Part shown: in pieces, positions 43,245 through 54,693 of the stretch
Layout: each line of letters begins with the position of its first letter
How positions within the stretch are numbered: the first letter of the stretch is position 1
Assembly: GCF_021545845.1 (NCBI RefSeq)
Contig: NZ_CP088923.1
Coordinates: forward strand, 3,844,001-3,908,000
Direction of reading: 5' to 3'
From: Rhodanobacter thiooxydans
GTDB lineage: Bacteria; Pseudomonadota; Gammaproteobacteria; Xanthomonadales; Rhodanobacteraceae
Length of the DNA: 64,000 nt
Notes under the pieces: model-generated
What the model was told of the DNA's origin: nothing
The model's input: only the letters and a program-made list of their open reading frames with translations
Database searches by the model: none
Position numbers and translations under genes: made by a program

Positions 43245-44585
43245 ATGTCCGTCCGTCTTGCCCGCCTGTTGTCCGTTGCCCTGATCGGGGCCTGTCTCGC
43301 CACTCCCGCGTTCGCCAAGAGCAAGTCCAAGGCGCAGCACGCCAGCACTCCCGCCAAGAGCAGCCTGGTGTGGCGCGGCGACGTGGCCACCGCCAACGGC
43401 GTGGTCAACGAAGTGGCCAAGGCGTGGGAGAAGAGCGGCCACGGGCGGATCGAGCTGCAGCCGTTCAACACCGCCTCGGGCATCGACGCGGTGGCCAGCG
43501 GCGCTGCCGACCTGGCCGGCAGCGCGCGCGCCAGCGACAACAGCGCGCAGAACGCGAACCTCACCTTCACCCCGGTGGCGTGGGACGCGCTGGTGATCGT
43601 CACCCAGTCGTCCAACCCGGTGCGCAGCCTCAGCCTGAAGCAGGTGCACGACATCTACTACGGCCGCATCCACAACTGGAGCGAAGTCGGCGGCAGCAAC
43701 GCGCCGATCGACGTCTACGCGGTGGCCAGCCCCGGCGACGGCGTGGAATACAGCCTGCGCGAGCTGCTGTTCGGCCGCGGCAACCAGCCGGTGGCGGCGC
43801 CCCGGCTGTACGTCAACACGCGCAAGCTGGAGGAAGGCATCGCGCTGAACCCGAACGGCCTGGGCGTGAGCACCCTGGCCAGCATCAGCGGCAACCCGAA
43901 GCTCAAGGCGATCCCGATCGACGGCAAGCCGGCCACCGCCGCCAATATCGCCGATGGCAGCTACCCGCTGTTCATCCCGCTGTACCTGGTGACCAACCCG
44001 CGCAGCCCGAAGGCCGCCCAGGCGCAAGCCTTCATCGACTTCATGCAGACCGCGCCGGCCGAGGCCACGCTGCGCAAGCACGCGGTGCTGCCCTACCAGG
44101 ACGGTGCGGCACTGGTGGCGCTGGACACCTCGCGGCGCAGCCGGATCCTGGCCGAAGCGGGCGCGCGCCCGGTCCGCGGCACGCCGCTGTCGGCGCCGGG
44201 CGCCACCTACGCGGCACGCGCCGCGATCGCGCCGACCTCGCCCGATACGCTGGCGGCCCGGCAGGCGGTCGAGCGCCGCCGCGCCGAAGCACAGGACAAC
44301 GCCCGCCTGAGCCGGATCCAGGGCAGCGTGAGCGACGTCACCGTCACCGGCGTGGACCATGCGAGCGGCAGCGCTACCTCGTTCGATCGCAGCGTGGGCA
44401 AGGACTTCGGCAAGGTCGACGCGAACGCCAGCCACGCGCTGACCACCTACAAGGTGGCCAAGGGCGACACGCTGTCGACGATCGCCAAGCGGCACTCGGT
44501 CGAGGTGGCCCAGCTGCGCCAGTGGAACCACCTGAAGAACGACCAGCTCAAGCTCGGCCAGGTGCTGCGCCTCCGCGACCGCTAA
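43245..44585 (+). CDS. PstS-like substrate-binding protein with C-terminal LysM
   Basis: 446 residues. A signal peptide ends at ATPAFAKS. Residues about 35-300 form a type II periplasmic-binding domain of the phosphate-binding group (ASGIDAVASGAADLAGSAR, DALVIVTQSSNPVRSLS, VHDIYYGRIHNWSEVGG). After an Ala/Arg-rich linker, residues about 400-446 are a LysM peptidoglycan-binding domain (YKVAKGDTLSTIAKRHSVEV). The LysM fusion would tether a phosphate-binding protein to the wall. ATG 43245 is chosen to give a normal signal peptide. Confidence 0.82.
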   Translation: MSVRLARLLSVALIGACLATPAFAKSKSKAQHASTPAKSSLVWRGDVATANGVVNEVAKAWEKSGHGRIELQPFNTASGIDAVASGAADLAGSARASDNSAQNANLTFTPVAWDALVIVTQSSNPVRSLSLKQVHDIYYGRIHNWSEVGGSNAPIDVYAVASPGDGVEYSLRELLFGRGNQPVAAPRLYVNTRKLEEGIALNPNGLGVSTLASISGNPKLKAIPIDGKPATAANIADGSYPLFIPLYLVTNPRSPKAAQAQAFIDFMQTAPAEATLRKHAVLPYQDGAALVALDTSRRSRILAEAGARPVRGTPLSAPGATYAARAAIAPTSPDTLAARQAVERRRAEAQDNARLSRIQGSVSDVTVTGVDHASGSATSFDRSVGKDFGKVDANASHALTTYKVAKGDTLSTIAKRHSVEVAQLRQWNHLKNDQLKLGQVLRLRDR

Positions 44586-44597
44586 GCCCGCGCGGAC

Positions 44598-45296
44598 GTG
44601 CCGATCCTCGCGCTGACGCTCGACCTCGACGACACCTTGTGGCCGGTGCTGCCGGCGCTGGAACGCGCCGACCAGGCGGTGGACGCGTGGCTGCGGCAGC
44701 ACCACCCCGAGGTCGCCCGCGCCTGGCCGATCGGGGCCATGCGCGCGCTGCGCCTGCAGGTCGCCGCCGAGCGGCTCGACCTGGCGCACGACTTCACCCG
44801 CCAGCGCCAGCTCACCCTGCAGCAGGCATTCGCCGCCTGCGGCGTAGATGACGCGCCGGTAGAAGCGCTATGGGAAATCTACTTCGCCGCGCGCAACCGC
44901 GTGGAGCTGTACCCGGACAGCCTGCCCGCGCTGGAACGGATCACCACGCGCTGGCCGCTGGCCAGCCTGACCAACGGCAACGCCGACCTGCGGCGTATCG
45001 GCATCCACGCGCACTTCGCCCACCACGTCTGCGCGCGCGACAGCGGCGTGGCCAAGCCCGACCCACGCATCTTCCTGGCCGCGGCCGAACGGCTGGGCGT
45101 GCCGCCCGGGCAGATCCTGCACGTCGGCGACGATCCGGCGATAGACATGGCCGGCGCCCGCGATGCCGGCCTGCGTACCGCCTGGATCAACCGCGCGGGC
45201 CTGCCCTGGCCGGCCGAACTGGGCGTGGCGCCGGAGCTGGACCTGCGCGACATGACCGAGCTGGCCGACTGGCTCGACGCGCACGGCGCCCGCTGA
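44598..45296 (+). CDS. HAD-family hydrolase
   Basis: 232-residue haloacid-dehalogenase-type phosphatase. Motif I LDLDDTLWP (nucleophile Asp), motif II SLTNGNADL, motif III Lys in SGVAKPDPRIF, motif IV VGDDPAIDMAGA. The order and cap size suggest the YjjG/phosphoglycolate phosphatase-like group. The start is GTG 44598, 12 bases after the preceding gene, so it is probably co-transcribed. Substrate unknown. Confidence 0.85.
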   Translation: MPILALTLDLDDTLWPVLPALERADQAVDAWLRQHHPEVARAWPIGAMRALRLQVAAERLDLAHDFTRQRQLTLQQAFAACGVDDAPVEALWEIYFAARNRVELYPDSLPALERITTRWPLASLTNGNADLRRIGIHAHFAHHVCARDSGVAKPDPRIFLAAAERLGVPPGQILHVGDDPAIDMAGARDAGLRTAWINRAGLPWPAELGVAPELDLRDMTELADWLDAHGAR

Positions 45297-45396
45297 CCAA
45301 GGGACCATAGGCAAGCTGTGCGCGATGCGCGCATCATTGCCGGCTCATCGCCCATGTCGTGGCGCACCGTGCCGCCGCAAGCCCGAAGGATCCCGC

Positions 45397-46788
<1,392 letters not shown>

Positions 46789-46854
46789 TTTCCGGCGTTG
46801 TCGCGCCCGGGTGAAAGACTGCATGCTGCGGAATCCCTTCTGTCGGTAGCATCC

Positions 46855-48599
46855 ATGCGTTCCCGCCTGCACCTGCTCGCCATCAGCGTAGCGCTCGGCC
46901 TCGCCGCCTGCACCAGCGTTCCGGTCGCCCGAACCGTGGCGCCGGCCCAGCCGTCGCTGACCGCGCAGACGCTGAACTCCGGCGGCACCATGCCGGCCGA
47001 ACAGGCGCGCGTGCACTTCGACCATGCCGAGCTGCACTTCACGGTGGTGCCAGCTACGCAAAGCATCGACGCGTGCGCCATCCTGAGCTTCACCGCGAAG
47101 TCCGCCACCGACACCTTGCTGCTGGACCTGGACCGCAACCTCGCGATCGGCGCGATCGCGCTGGACGGCCAACTGCTCGCCGCCGACGCCTGGAGCAACC
47201 CTGACGGCCGCCTGTGCATCCGGCTACCCGCGCCGCTCGCCGCCGGCGACAAGGTCAGCGTGACGATCCGCTACGGCGGCAAGCCGCATGTGGCGAAGAA
47301 GGCGCCGTGGGACGGCGGCTTCGTGTGGAGCCACAGCGCCGACGGCCAGCCGTGGGTGGCCAGCGCGGTCGAGGGCGAAGGCTGCGGCCTGTTCTGGCCG
47401 TGCATCGACCAGCCGCAGGGTGAGCCCGACCTGGTCGACACCTACGTCACCGTGCCGAAGACGCTGGTCGCGCCCGGCAACGGCGTGCTGGTCGGCGTCA
47501 CCGACGCGGGCGACAGCCATACGTACCACTGGCGCGCCAGGCAGCCGGACACCTACGCGATCTCGATCAACGTGTGCCCCTTCGACGAGCTCAAGGCGGA
47601 CTACAAGAGCCGCTACGGCAACACCATCCCGATGCAGTTCTGGTACCTGCGTGGGCACGAGGCGCAGGCGCAGCAGCTGTTCGGCGAATTCCCGCATATG
47701 CTGGATTTCTTCGAGCAGCAGATCGGCCCGTACCCGTTCGGCGACGAGAAGATGGCGTGGTGGAAACCCCGCACCTGGGCATGGAGCACCAGACCATCGA
47801 CGCCTACGGCAACCGCTACTGCCTGAACGGTTACGGCTACGACAGCCTGCTGCAGCACGAATTCACCCACGAGTGGTTCGGCAACCAGCTGACCAACGCC
47901 GGCTGGGACGACATGTGGCTGCACGAGAGCTTCGGCACCTACATGCAGCCGCTGTACAGCCAGTACCTCAACGGCGACATGGACTATTTCAGCTGGCTGC
48001 ACGAGCTGCGCCTGAAGTTGCGCAACCACCATCCGATCGTCTCCGGCAGCAGCCGCACCGAGGAACAGGTCTACGACGAGAAGGCCGGTCCGGGTCAGGA
48101 CATCTACAACAAGGGCGCGCTGATGCTGCACACGCTGCGCCAGCTGATCGGCGATGAGGCCTTCTTCGACAGCATCCGCCGGCTGGTCTATGGCCGCCCC
48201 GACCCGCAACTCGGCAACTTCAGCCCGCGCTACGCCAGCACCGGCGACTACGTCGCGATCGTCGACCAGGTCAGCGGGCGCCGGCTCGACTGGTTCTTCG
48301 ACGTCTACCTGCGCGACGCCGCGCTGCCGCGGCTGGAGCAGCAGCGCGACGGCGACACGCCGACGCTGCGCTGGATCACCGGACACGGCAAGCCGTTCCC
48401 GATGCCGATCGAGGTGCAGGTGGGCGACGTCGTGCACACCGTGCCGATGACGGACGACGCCGGTAGCCTCGCCGTGCCCACCGGCGCGCTGGTGATGATC
48501 GATCCGCACTCGGTACTGCTGCGCGACGAGCCGCGCATCACCGAATTCCAGCAGTGGATGAAACAGCAACCTGCGCAGCGCGAGGCAGCGAAACGGTGA
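46855..48599 (+). pseudogene. M1 family aminopeptidase, lipoprotein, frameshifted
   Basis: The 5' part (46855-47760) encodes a lipoprotein signal (LGLAACTS) and the M1 N-terminal domain, ending near DEKMA. The expected continuation VVETPHLGMEHQTIDAYGNRY is found in the next frame. ATGGCGTGGTGGAAACC lacks one G relative to the ATGGCGGTGGTGGAAACC needed. The zinc motif (HEFTHEW with WLHE 18 residues on) is intact in the second frame, which runs to 48599. Either a true one-base inactivation (47755-47760) or a sequencing error. Confidence 0.85.
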
Positions 48600-49667
48600 G
48601 AGCCGCGGGCGCGCCGCCGCGGCGCACCCGTCAACCGCTGCCGGGCAACGCGCCGCGCAGGCCGCGCATTTTCTGCGCCAGGGTATCAGTCAGCGGTAGC
48701 AGACCGTCCGGCAGGCGTACGCAGCCGTACCGGCCAGCATGCCGGCCACAAGATCGTGGCATACAGGCGGATGATACTGGCTGAGGCCAGGCCACCGGCA
48801 GGCGCAACGTTCGGCAACACGTCATGCGGATCCTCTCGCGCGGAGGACGCCCTGCAGTGCAGGGTGTACGTGCGACACCGACGTCTGTCCAGCCGCTCGA
48901 TGCCCGTTACGCAGGAGATGCCGGCACCACACGATCAGCGAGAAGCAGCTCGCCGCACCGTCTCGTGCGTGCCATGGCGGACGTCTATACGGCTATCACG
49001 GATGCGGACCCGGCCGTCGGCGCCCCGCGCTGAACGAGTGCCGGGTTGGCACGGAAAACAAAACTGATGTCATGACGCTGTTTTTTTCTCCGCTTCCGTG
49101 TGATCCTGAATACTGGCCTGTGTCTTCCGTCGCCCGCGCCAGCCGTATCGCAATATATTGCGATACGGCACGCTCTCGGCGAAACCCACCCGCCTTGTGT
49201 CATACACACCGGATCATGGCGACACGCGCCCCATTAAGAGGGCCGCTGGAAGCGCTCATCAGGGATTGAATCAGAAGAAGCGCCACCTTCATGAATCCCG
49301 GACCATTCACTACGATCGGGGAGAACTAGATGCATCGCGTACTGCCTCCTGGCCAGCCCCCACTGGCTACGCCCACCGCACTTTTCATCGACATACCGCC
49401 GAGCGCACGCCACCTGCAGGGCCGCCATCCGTTCAGCGTCACCTAGTCCGGCGACGGGTGCACCATCCGTCTGCAGGCAAGGTAACCAAGGCTTGCAGCA
49501 CGGCGAGGCCCGAAGCGGCTTCAGCGGCAGCATCGTTCCGCCCGAGAAATACGGACTGCCGCCATCGAGCAATTAGTGCCTGACCTAGCGCGACCGGTAC
49601 CCATCCGTACCGCGTCCGACACGCCGGGAAAGCACGGGGAACTCTCTACTTCAAACGGGGATAACAC
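48600..49667. other. Long gene-free stretch before TonB-dependent receptor 2
   Basis: About 1.07 kb with no convincing gene. Notable contents: a 26-base perfect palindrome (49143-49168), a T7 run near 49079-49087, and short weak frames. The final part is the leader of the receptor gene with GGGGA shortly before its ATG at 49668. Confidence 0.55.
49143..49168. promoter_or_regulatory. 26-base perfect palindrome
   Basis: Half-site CCGTATCGCAATA followed by its exact complement. It lies about 500 bases before TonB-dependent receptor 2. This is a likely operator for a dimeric regulator or a DNA-structure element; the bound protein is unknown. Confidence 0.6.
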
Positions 49668-52544
49668 ATGAAACACAACTTGAATCACCTGTCATTGGCC
49701 GTGCGTCTGGCATTGAGCGTGGGCATTTTTGCGGCGGCAGGCGCCGTCCAGGCACAGGAATCGACCACCAGCGATGCACCGGCCGCCAAGCAGGTCACGC
49801 CGGCGCCAGCCGCAAAAAGCAAGGCAAAGAATCTCGAGGCGGTTGTCGTCACCGGCTCGCTGATCCGTCGCGTCGACGCCGAGACGTCCAGTCCGGTGGT
49901 GACCGTGGATCGCGCCGCGATCACCAATGCCGGCAGCCCGACCCTGGGCAACGTGCTGCAACAGCTGCCCAGCATTTCCGGCAATGCCACCAACACCCAG
50001 AACAACAGCAATGGCGGCGGTGTCGCCAGCCCCCTGCTGGAAGGTGGCGACGGTGCGGCGCGCGTCTCCCTGCGCGGCCTGGGCACCAACCGCACGCTGA
50101 TGTTGATCGACGGCCAGCGCATGGCCAACTCCGATCTCAACATGATCCCGCAGAACATGATCGAGCGGGTGGACGTGCTGGCCGAGGGCGCCTCGACGGT
50201 GTATGGCTCGGATGCGATCGGCGGCGTGGTCAACTTCATCCTGCGCAAGGACTACAAGGGCGCCGAAGCCAGTGTCAACGTGGGTGAGTCCGACCACGGC
50301 GATGGCCATCGGCACGGCATCAGCCTGACCGCCGGCGCCAGCGGCGACAACTACAACATCGTCGGCGGCATGGACTACAACAAGTACGACGCCGTGCTCG
50401 CCACCCAGCGCAAGTACTCCGCGCACCAGCTGTACCTGTCCAGCGGCGTGATCAGCCCGGCCGGTTCCAGCACCCTTCCGACCGGCAAGATCCAGACGCC
50501 CGCGTCGATCGCCGCCAAAGCCGCCGGCACCTGCCCGACCCAATACATCACATTGGCGCAAGGCAATGGATCGAGCGTGAGCGACTATCGCTGCGACCGC
50601 GGCAACCCGGATGCGTACAACTACAACGCGTTCAACTACATCCAGACCGCGCAACGGCGCTTCAACACCTTCGTGCTCGGCAACTACAAGCTGGCGGACA
50701 ACCTGACCTTCTTCGCGGATGCGTTCCTGAACCACACCCAGTCGAGCGGTCAGGACGCGCCCGCGCCGACCTCGGCCAACAGCGACGGCTGGTACGTGCT
50801 GGCCAGCAACCCGATCAATCCGTTCGGGGTTACGTTCGGCACGGATCCCGCCCACCCGGGTGCTCCGGGCACCGGCTATGGCTTCAACACCCGGTTGACC
50901 GGGCTCGGTACGCGCCTGCACACGTACACCACCTCCAACGTGCAGATCAACACGGGCCTGCGCGGCACATTCGGCCAGAGCACCTGGAGCTGGGATGCCA
51001 CGCTCAACTACGGCCATGCCAATCGCGTGCAGCGCGACTACAACGAGGTCAACATCGCCGACTTCCAGGCGGCCATCAACAGCGGCGTGAACATCTTCGA
51101 CCAGGCCCACCAGACGGCCGCCCTGAAGGCCGGCGTGGATACCCCGAAGTACGTATTCACCAATGCCACCAAGCAAGTCCAGATCGATGCCAACGGCGAG
51201 TTGTGGGATCTGCCGGCAGGTGCCGTGCAACTGGCCGTCGGCGCCCTGTACCGCCATCAATCGATGAATTACACGGTGTCACCCGACGCTGTCCTCAACC
51301 TCGCCACCGGCGGCTGCCAGATACTGCAGGAAGCCTGCGGTTCGCCGGGTCGTGGCGCCGACCACGTCAAGGAAGTCTATGCCGAATCGCTGATCCCGCT
51401 GCTCTCACAGCAACCGTGGGCGTATTCGTTGAACCTCGACGTGGGTATCCGTGCCTCCAAGTACGGCTCCTCCGGCAACACCAACAACAAGAAAATCGCC
51501 ATCGAGTGGCGCCCGATCGAGGATCTGCTGCTGCGCGGCACCATCTCCGAAGTATTCCGCGCCCCCAATCTGGATGAACTCTACGACGGCGTCACCCTGG
51601 TCCAGCCGAACTTGAACGACCCCTGCGTCGGTCTCACCGCCGCCCAGCTCGCACAGCACCCCGCCGCCTGCCAGTACGTCCCGGTCAACTGGGCTGGCAA
51701 CTCACCGGCCCAGGTCAACACCTATTACGCCGGCGCCAAGACGGTCGGTGCCTCGCTCAAGCCGGAGCAGGGCAAATCGATCGATTTCGGCCTGGTCTAC
51801 AACCCCAGCTGGGCCGATGGCCTGTCCACCAGCGTCGACTTCTGGCACATCTACCTGAGTGACCTGCTGACACCGATTCAGGCGTCGACGGTGGTCAATG
51901 CGTGCTTCGCCAACAACAGCAGCCCGTATTGCTCGTTCATCAATCGCTACACCACCACCACCCAGCAGCCGGGCCAGGTGAACGTCATCAATACGCCGGT
52001 GGTCAATCTGGGCAACCTGAGCACCACCGGCATCGACTTCACGCTGAACTACAAGATCCCGCATTTCGACCTGGGCAGCGTCGACCCCGGCAATTTCAAG
52101 GCCGGCCTTTCCACCACCTATCTCTCCAGCTACAAGAACAACGCCACTCCCGGCCAAGCCGGCGCGCAGACGGTCAATTACGCCGGTACCTACTCCCAGC
52201 AGTTCGGCAACATCTCGCGCTGGCGCGGGACGGGCACGCTCAATTGGGCGAAGGGCAACTGGAGTGCGCAGTGGCAGACGCGCTACATCCACCATCTGAC
52301 CAACCTGAATGCGGACGCCAGCTTCTCCGGAGTCAACATACCGATGGCCTCGGTGCTGTATCACTCGATCCAGGTTGGCTATGCGATCCCGGAATGGCAT
52401 ACCCGGATCGACCTCGGCGTGGACAACCTCAGCAACAAGGCTCCGCCGCTGGTCTACCAGAACGGCCTGAACTACAACGTGGATACCGCCACCTACGACG
52501 CGCTCGGACGCTATTACTGGATGCGCGCCACGTTCAAGTTCTGA
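49668..52544 (+). CDS. TonB-dependent receptor 2
   Basis: 958-residue outer-membrane receptor with a signal peptide (LALSVGIFAAAGAVQAQE). Then an Ala/Lys-rich linker, the plug (AVVVTGSLIRR, VSLRGLGTNRTLMLIDGQR, IERVDVLAEGASTVYGSDAIGG) and a barrel ending in Phe (YWMRATFKF). It belongs to the large OAR/CirA-like receptors common in xanthomonads. A terminator hairpin follows, then two TPR enzymes. The substrate is unknown. Confidence 0.9.
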   Translation: MKHNLNHLSLAVRLALSVGIFAAAGAVQAQESTTSDAPAAKQVTPAPAAKSKAKNLEAVVVTGSLIRRVDAETSSPVVTVDRAAITNAGSPTLGNVLQQLPSISGNATNTQNNSNGGGVASPLLEGGDGAARVSLRGLGTNRTLMLIDGQRMANSDLNMIPQNMIERVDVLAEGASTVYGSDAIGGVVNFILRKDYKGAEASVNVGESDHGDGHRHGISLTAGASGDNYNIVGGMDYNKYDAVLATQRKYSAHQLYLSSGVISPAGSSTLPTGKIQTPASIAAKAAGTCPTQYITLAQGNGSSVSDYRCDRGNPDAYNYNAFNYIQTAQRRFNTFVLGNYKLADNLTFFADAFLNHTQSSGQDAPAPTSANSDGWYVLASNPINPFGVTFGTDPAHPGAPGTGYGFNTRLTGLGTRLHTYTTSNVQINTGLRGTFGQSTWSWDATLNYGHANRVQRDYNEVNIADFQAAINSGVNIFDQAHQTAALKAGVDTPKYVFTNATKQVQIDANGELWDLPAGAVQLAVGALYRHQSMNYTVSPDAVLNLATGGCQILQEACGSPGRGADHVKEVYAESLIPLLSQQPWAYSLNLDVGIRASKYGSSGNTNNKKIAIEWRPIEDLLLRGTISEVFRAPNLDELYDGVTLVQPNLNDPCVGLTAAQLAQHPAACQYVPVNWAGNSPAQVNTYYAGAKTVGASLKPEQGKSIDFGLVYNPSWADGLSTSVDFWHIYLSDLLTPIQASTVVNACFANNSSPYCSFINRYTTTTQQPGQVNVINTPVVNLGNLSTTGIDFTLNYKIPHFDLGSVDPGNFKAGLSTTYLSSYKNNATPGQAGAQTVNYAGTYSQQFGNISRWRGTGTLNWAKGNWSAQWQTRYIHHLTNLNADASFSGVNIPMASVLYHSIQVGYAIPEWHTRIDLGVDNLSNKAPPLVYQNGLNYNVDTATYDALGRYYWMRATFKF

Positions 52545-52580
52545 TTTCCTGATCACCCAGGAAAGCGTCAAGCTGCCCAG

Positions 52581-52609
52581 GAGGGCCGCGGGATACTCTC
52601 GCGGCCCTC
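52581..52609 (+). terminator. Hairpin terminator after TonB-dependent receptor 2
   Basis: Stem GAGGGCCGCG/CGCGGCCCTC with a nine-base loop, followed by TTGCAT. The T tract is short, so readthrough into the sulfotransferase gene is possible. Confidence 0.6.
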
Positions 52610-52648
52610 TTGCATAATGGGGCTCGGCGGACGATCGATCGAGAAGGC

Positions 52649-54511
52649 ATGCCTACCCCAACCAGCGCACTCGCCAACGCCATGGCCACCGCCTACCACG
52701 CCGGCGAGATGGAACACGTCATCGCCCTCGCGGCGCAGGCCCCGCAAACCGGCGACGCGGACGAAAGCGCCATGCTGTGGCTCGGCCTGGCGCAACAGGC
52801 CACCCATCGCTACGGCCCGGCCACAGCGACGTTTCATCGGCTGTCGCAGCTGCGGCCGGAGGTCTCCGCGTACTGGAACAACCTGGCCCTTGCGTGTCGC
52901 CACGCAGGCGATACGGCGGCATCCGAACAGGCTTTTCTGAAGGCGCAGTCGCTGGCACCGGAAGATGCCGAGGTGCTCTACAACCTCGGCCTGCTCTACC
53001 TCCAGCAGCGACGTTGGCTGCCGGCCCGACAGACCCTGATGGATGCGGTGGCCCTCGAGCCGCACTTCATCGAAGCCCGCTTGCAGGCGGCGCATGCCTG
53101 CTACGTCTGCGGCGACAACGGCAGCCAGGAGGCGATGCTGGCTGGAGCCATCGACTGGCCGCCGCAACCCGCCGAGCAGGCCCTGGTCCTGGCCGCGATG
53201 CTGGCCGTGCAGGGCGACCTGGATGCGGCGCTGCGCACGCTGGCACACGCGCAGTTGCCTCCTGGACCCGATTCCGGGGTGATGCTGCTGCGGATCGCCG
53301 CACAACGGATCGCGCTGCACGAAAGGAGCAACCAGGTCGAGCTTGCGCGGGACGAGCTGCTGGAGCTGCCGCTGGGCACGCTCGACCGGCTGCCACCGGA
53401 AGCGCAGAGCGCACGCGCCGAGGGCTGGAGCGCGCATGCCGCACTGGCCATGCGCGGCGCCGACCATGGCGGCGCCGCGGCGCTGTACCAGCGCGTGCTT
53501 GCCGTTGCCCCCGACGACCAGAGCCGGGCCGGCGCCGCGTTTGGGCTGGCCTCTGCCTGTGACAAGCAGGGCCGGCAACATGAGGCCTGGCAAGCGCTGC
53601 AGACCGCACATGCGGCACAACTGGATATTGCGCGGAACGTGCTGCCGGAGCTGCTGGCACCCGACAGCCAACCGTTGCAGATGGCCGATCGCGTCGTCGG
53701 CCGCGCCGCCCATGAGGCCTGGCATCCGCTGTCCTCGCCTTCCGCCGGGCAAAGTCCGGTCTTCGTGGTCGGCTTTCCGCGTTCCGGCACTACCTTGCTG
53801 GAACAGATGCTCGATGCCCACCCGGACTTCCAGTCCATGGACGAGCGTGCCTTCATCCATGAGCTGATCGAAGGCATGGAACTGTTCGGCCAGCACTACC
53901 CGGCCGATCTGGCAAACCTGACGCAGACGGAAGCCGACCAGTTGCGCGCCGTCTACTTCCGCCGGGTCGACCGTGCCCTGCCGGATCGGGGACGGCGCCG
54001 GCTGGTGGACAAGAATCCGCTCAACATGCTGTGCCTGCCGATGATCATGCGGCTGTTCCCGCAAGCGCGCATCATCCTGTGCCTGCGCCACCCCTGCGAC
54101 GTGCTGCTCAGCTGTTACATGCAGCCATTCCGCTCGCCCGCCTTCATGGTGTTGTGCTCGTCGTTGCAGCGCCTCGCGGATGGCTACGTGCAGGCCTTCG
54201 GGCAATGGCAAAAGCAGGTCGAGGTATTCGCGCCGCAGTTGCTGGAGTGGCGCTACGAATCGGTGGTCAGCCGCTTCGAGGCCAGCGTTGCCGGCCTCGG
54301 CGAATTCCTCGGCATCGAGGATGCGTCGCCGATGGCACGCTTTTCGGAACACGCACGGAGCAAGTCGTTCATCAGTACCCCGAGCTATGCCCAGGTCACC
54401 CAGGGCATCAACGGCAACGCGGTGGGGCGCTGGCACGCCTACCGCGAATGGTTCGAGCCGGTGCTGCCCACCCTGCGCCCCGTCATGAAGCAGCTCGGCT
54501 ATGCGGACTGA
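52649..54511 (+). CDS. TPR-repeat sulfotransferase
   Basis: 620 residues. The first 330 or so are TPR-like helical repeats (SAYWNNLALACRHAGDTAAS, EVLYNLGLLYLQQRRWLPAR). The C-terminal sulfotransferase domain has the PAPS 5'-phosphate loop VVGFPRSGTTLLEQML and the 3'-phosphate region LCLRHPCDVLLSCY. Length fits tetratricopeptide sulfotransferases. The start is ATG 52649. It is followed by a TPR Asp/Asn hydroxylase gene 180 bases on. The acceptor is unknown. Confidence 0.88.
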   Translation: MPTPTSALANAMATAYHAGEMEHVIALAAQAPQTGDADESAMLWLGLAQQATHRYGPATATFHRLSQLRPEVSAYWNNLALACRHAGDTAASEQAFLKAQSLAPEDAEVLYNLGLLYLQQRRWLPARQTLMDAVALEPHFIEARLQAAHACYVCGDNGSQEAMLAGAIDWPPQPAEQALVLAAMLAVQGDLDAALRTLAHAQLPPGPDSGVMLLRIAAQRIALHERSNQVELARDELLELPLGTLDRLPPEAQSARAEGWSAHAALAMRGADHGGAAALYQRVLAVAPDDQSRAGAAFGLASACDKQGRQHEAWQALQTAHAAQLDIARNVLPELLAPDSQPLQMADRVVGRAAHEAWHPLSSPSAGQSPVFVVGFPRSGTTLLEQMLDAHPDFQSMDERAFIHELIEGMELFGQHYPADLANLTQTEADQLRAVYFRRVDRALPDRGRRRLVDKNPLNMLCLPMIMRLFPQARIILCLRHPCDVLLSCYMQPFRSPAFMVLCSSLQRLADGYVQAFGQWQKQVEVFAPQLLEWRYESVVSRFEASVAGLGEFLGIEDASPMARFSEHARSKSFISTPSYAQVTQGINGNAVGRWHAYREWFEPVLPTLRPVMKQLGYAD

Positions 54512-54693
54512 CGCTTGCCCGCGGCCGGCGAAGGCCGGGTTGCGCAAGGCGCGCCGCGGGTCCCGCGCCCCTGTCACCCGACGCCATGCGGAGCCGGCGA
54601 TCGGCCGGGCATCCCGCGTATGATGGCGACGCGGAGTTCTCGCGGATTGCGCTGCGGGAGCCGACCGTGTTTATGCGAGACCATTGACCGCCA

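Noticed and set aside
43148..44851. Long frames in other phases over the PstS-LysM gene
   Set aside because: Low-complexity Arg/Pro/Gly text; the true frame carries the signal peptide, binding domain and LysM.
48631..48825. 64-codon frame on the minus strand after the M1 peptidase
   Set aside because: No ribosome-binding site or family match; composition alone cannot support it.
49234..49572. 112-codon frame on the minus strand upstream of TonB-dependent receptor 2
   Set aside because: No recognisable domain and no start signal; kept as non-coding.
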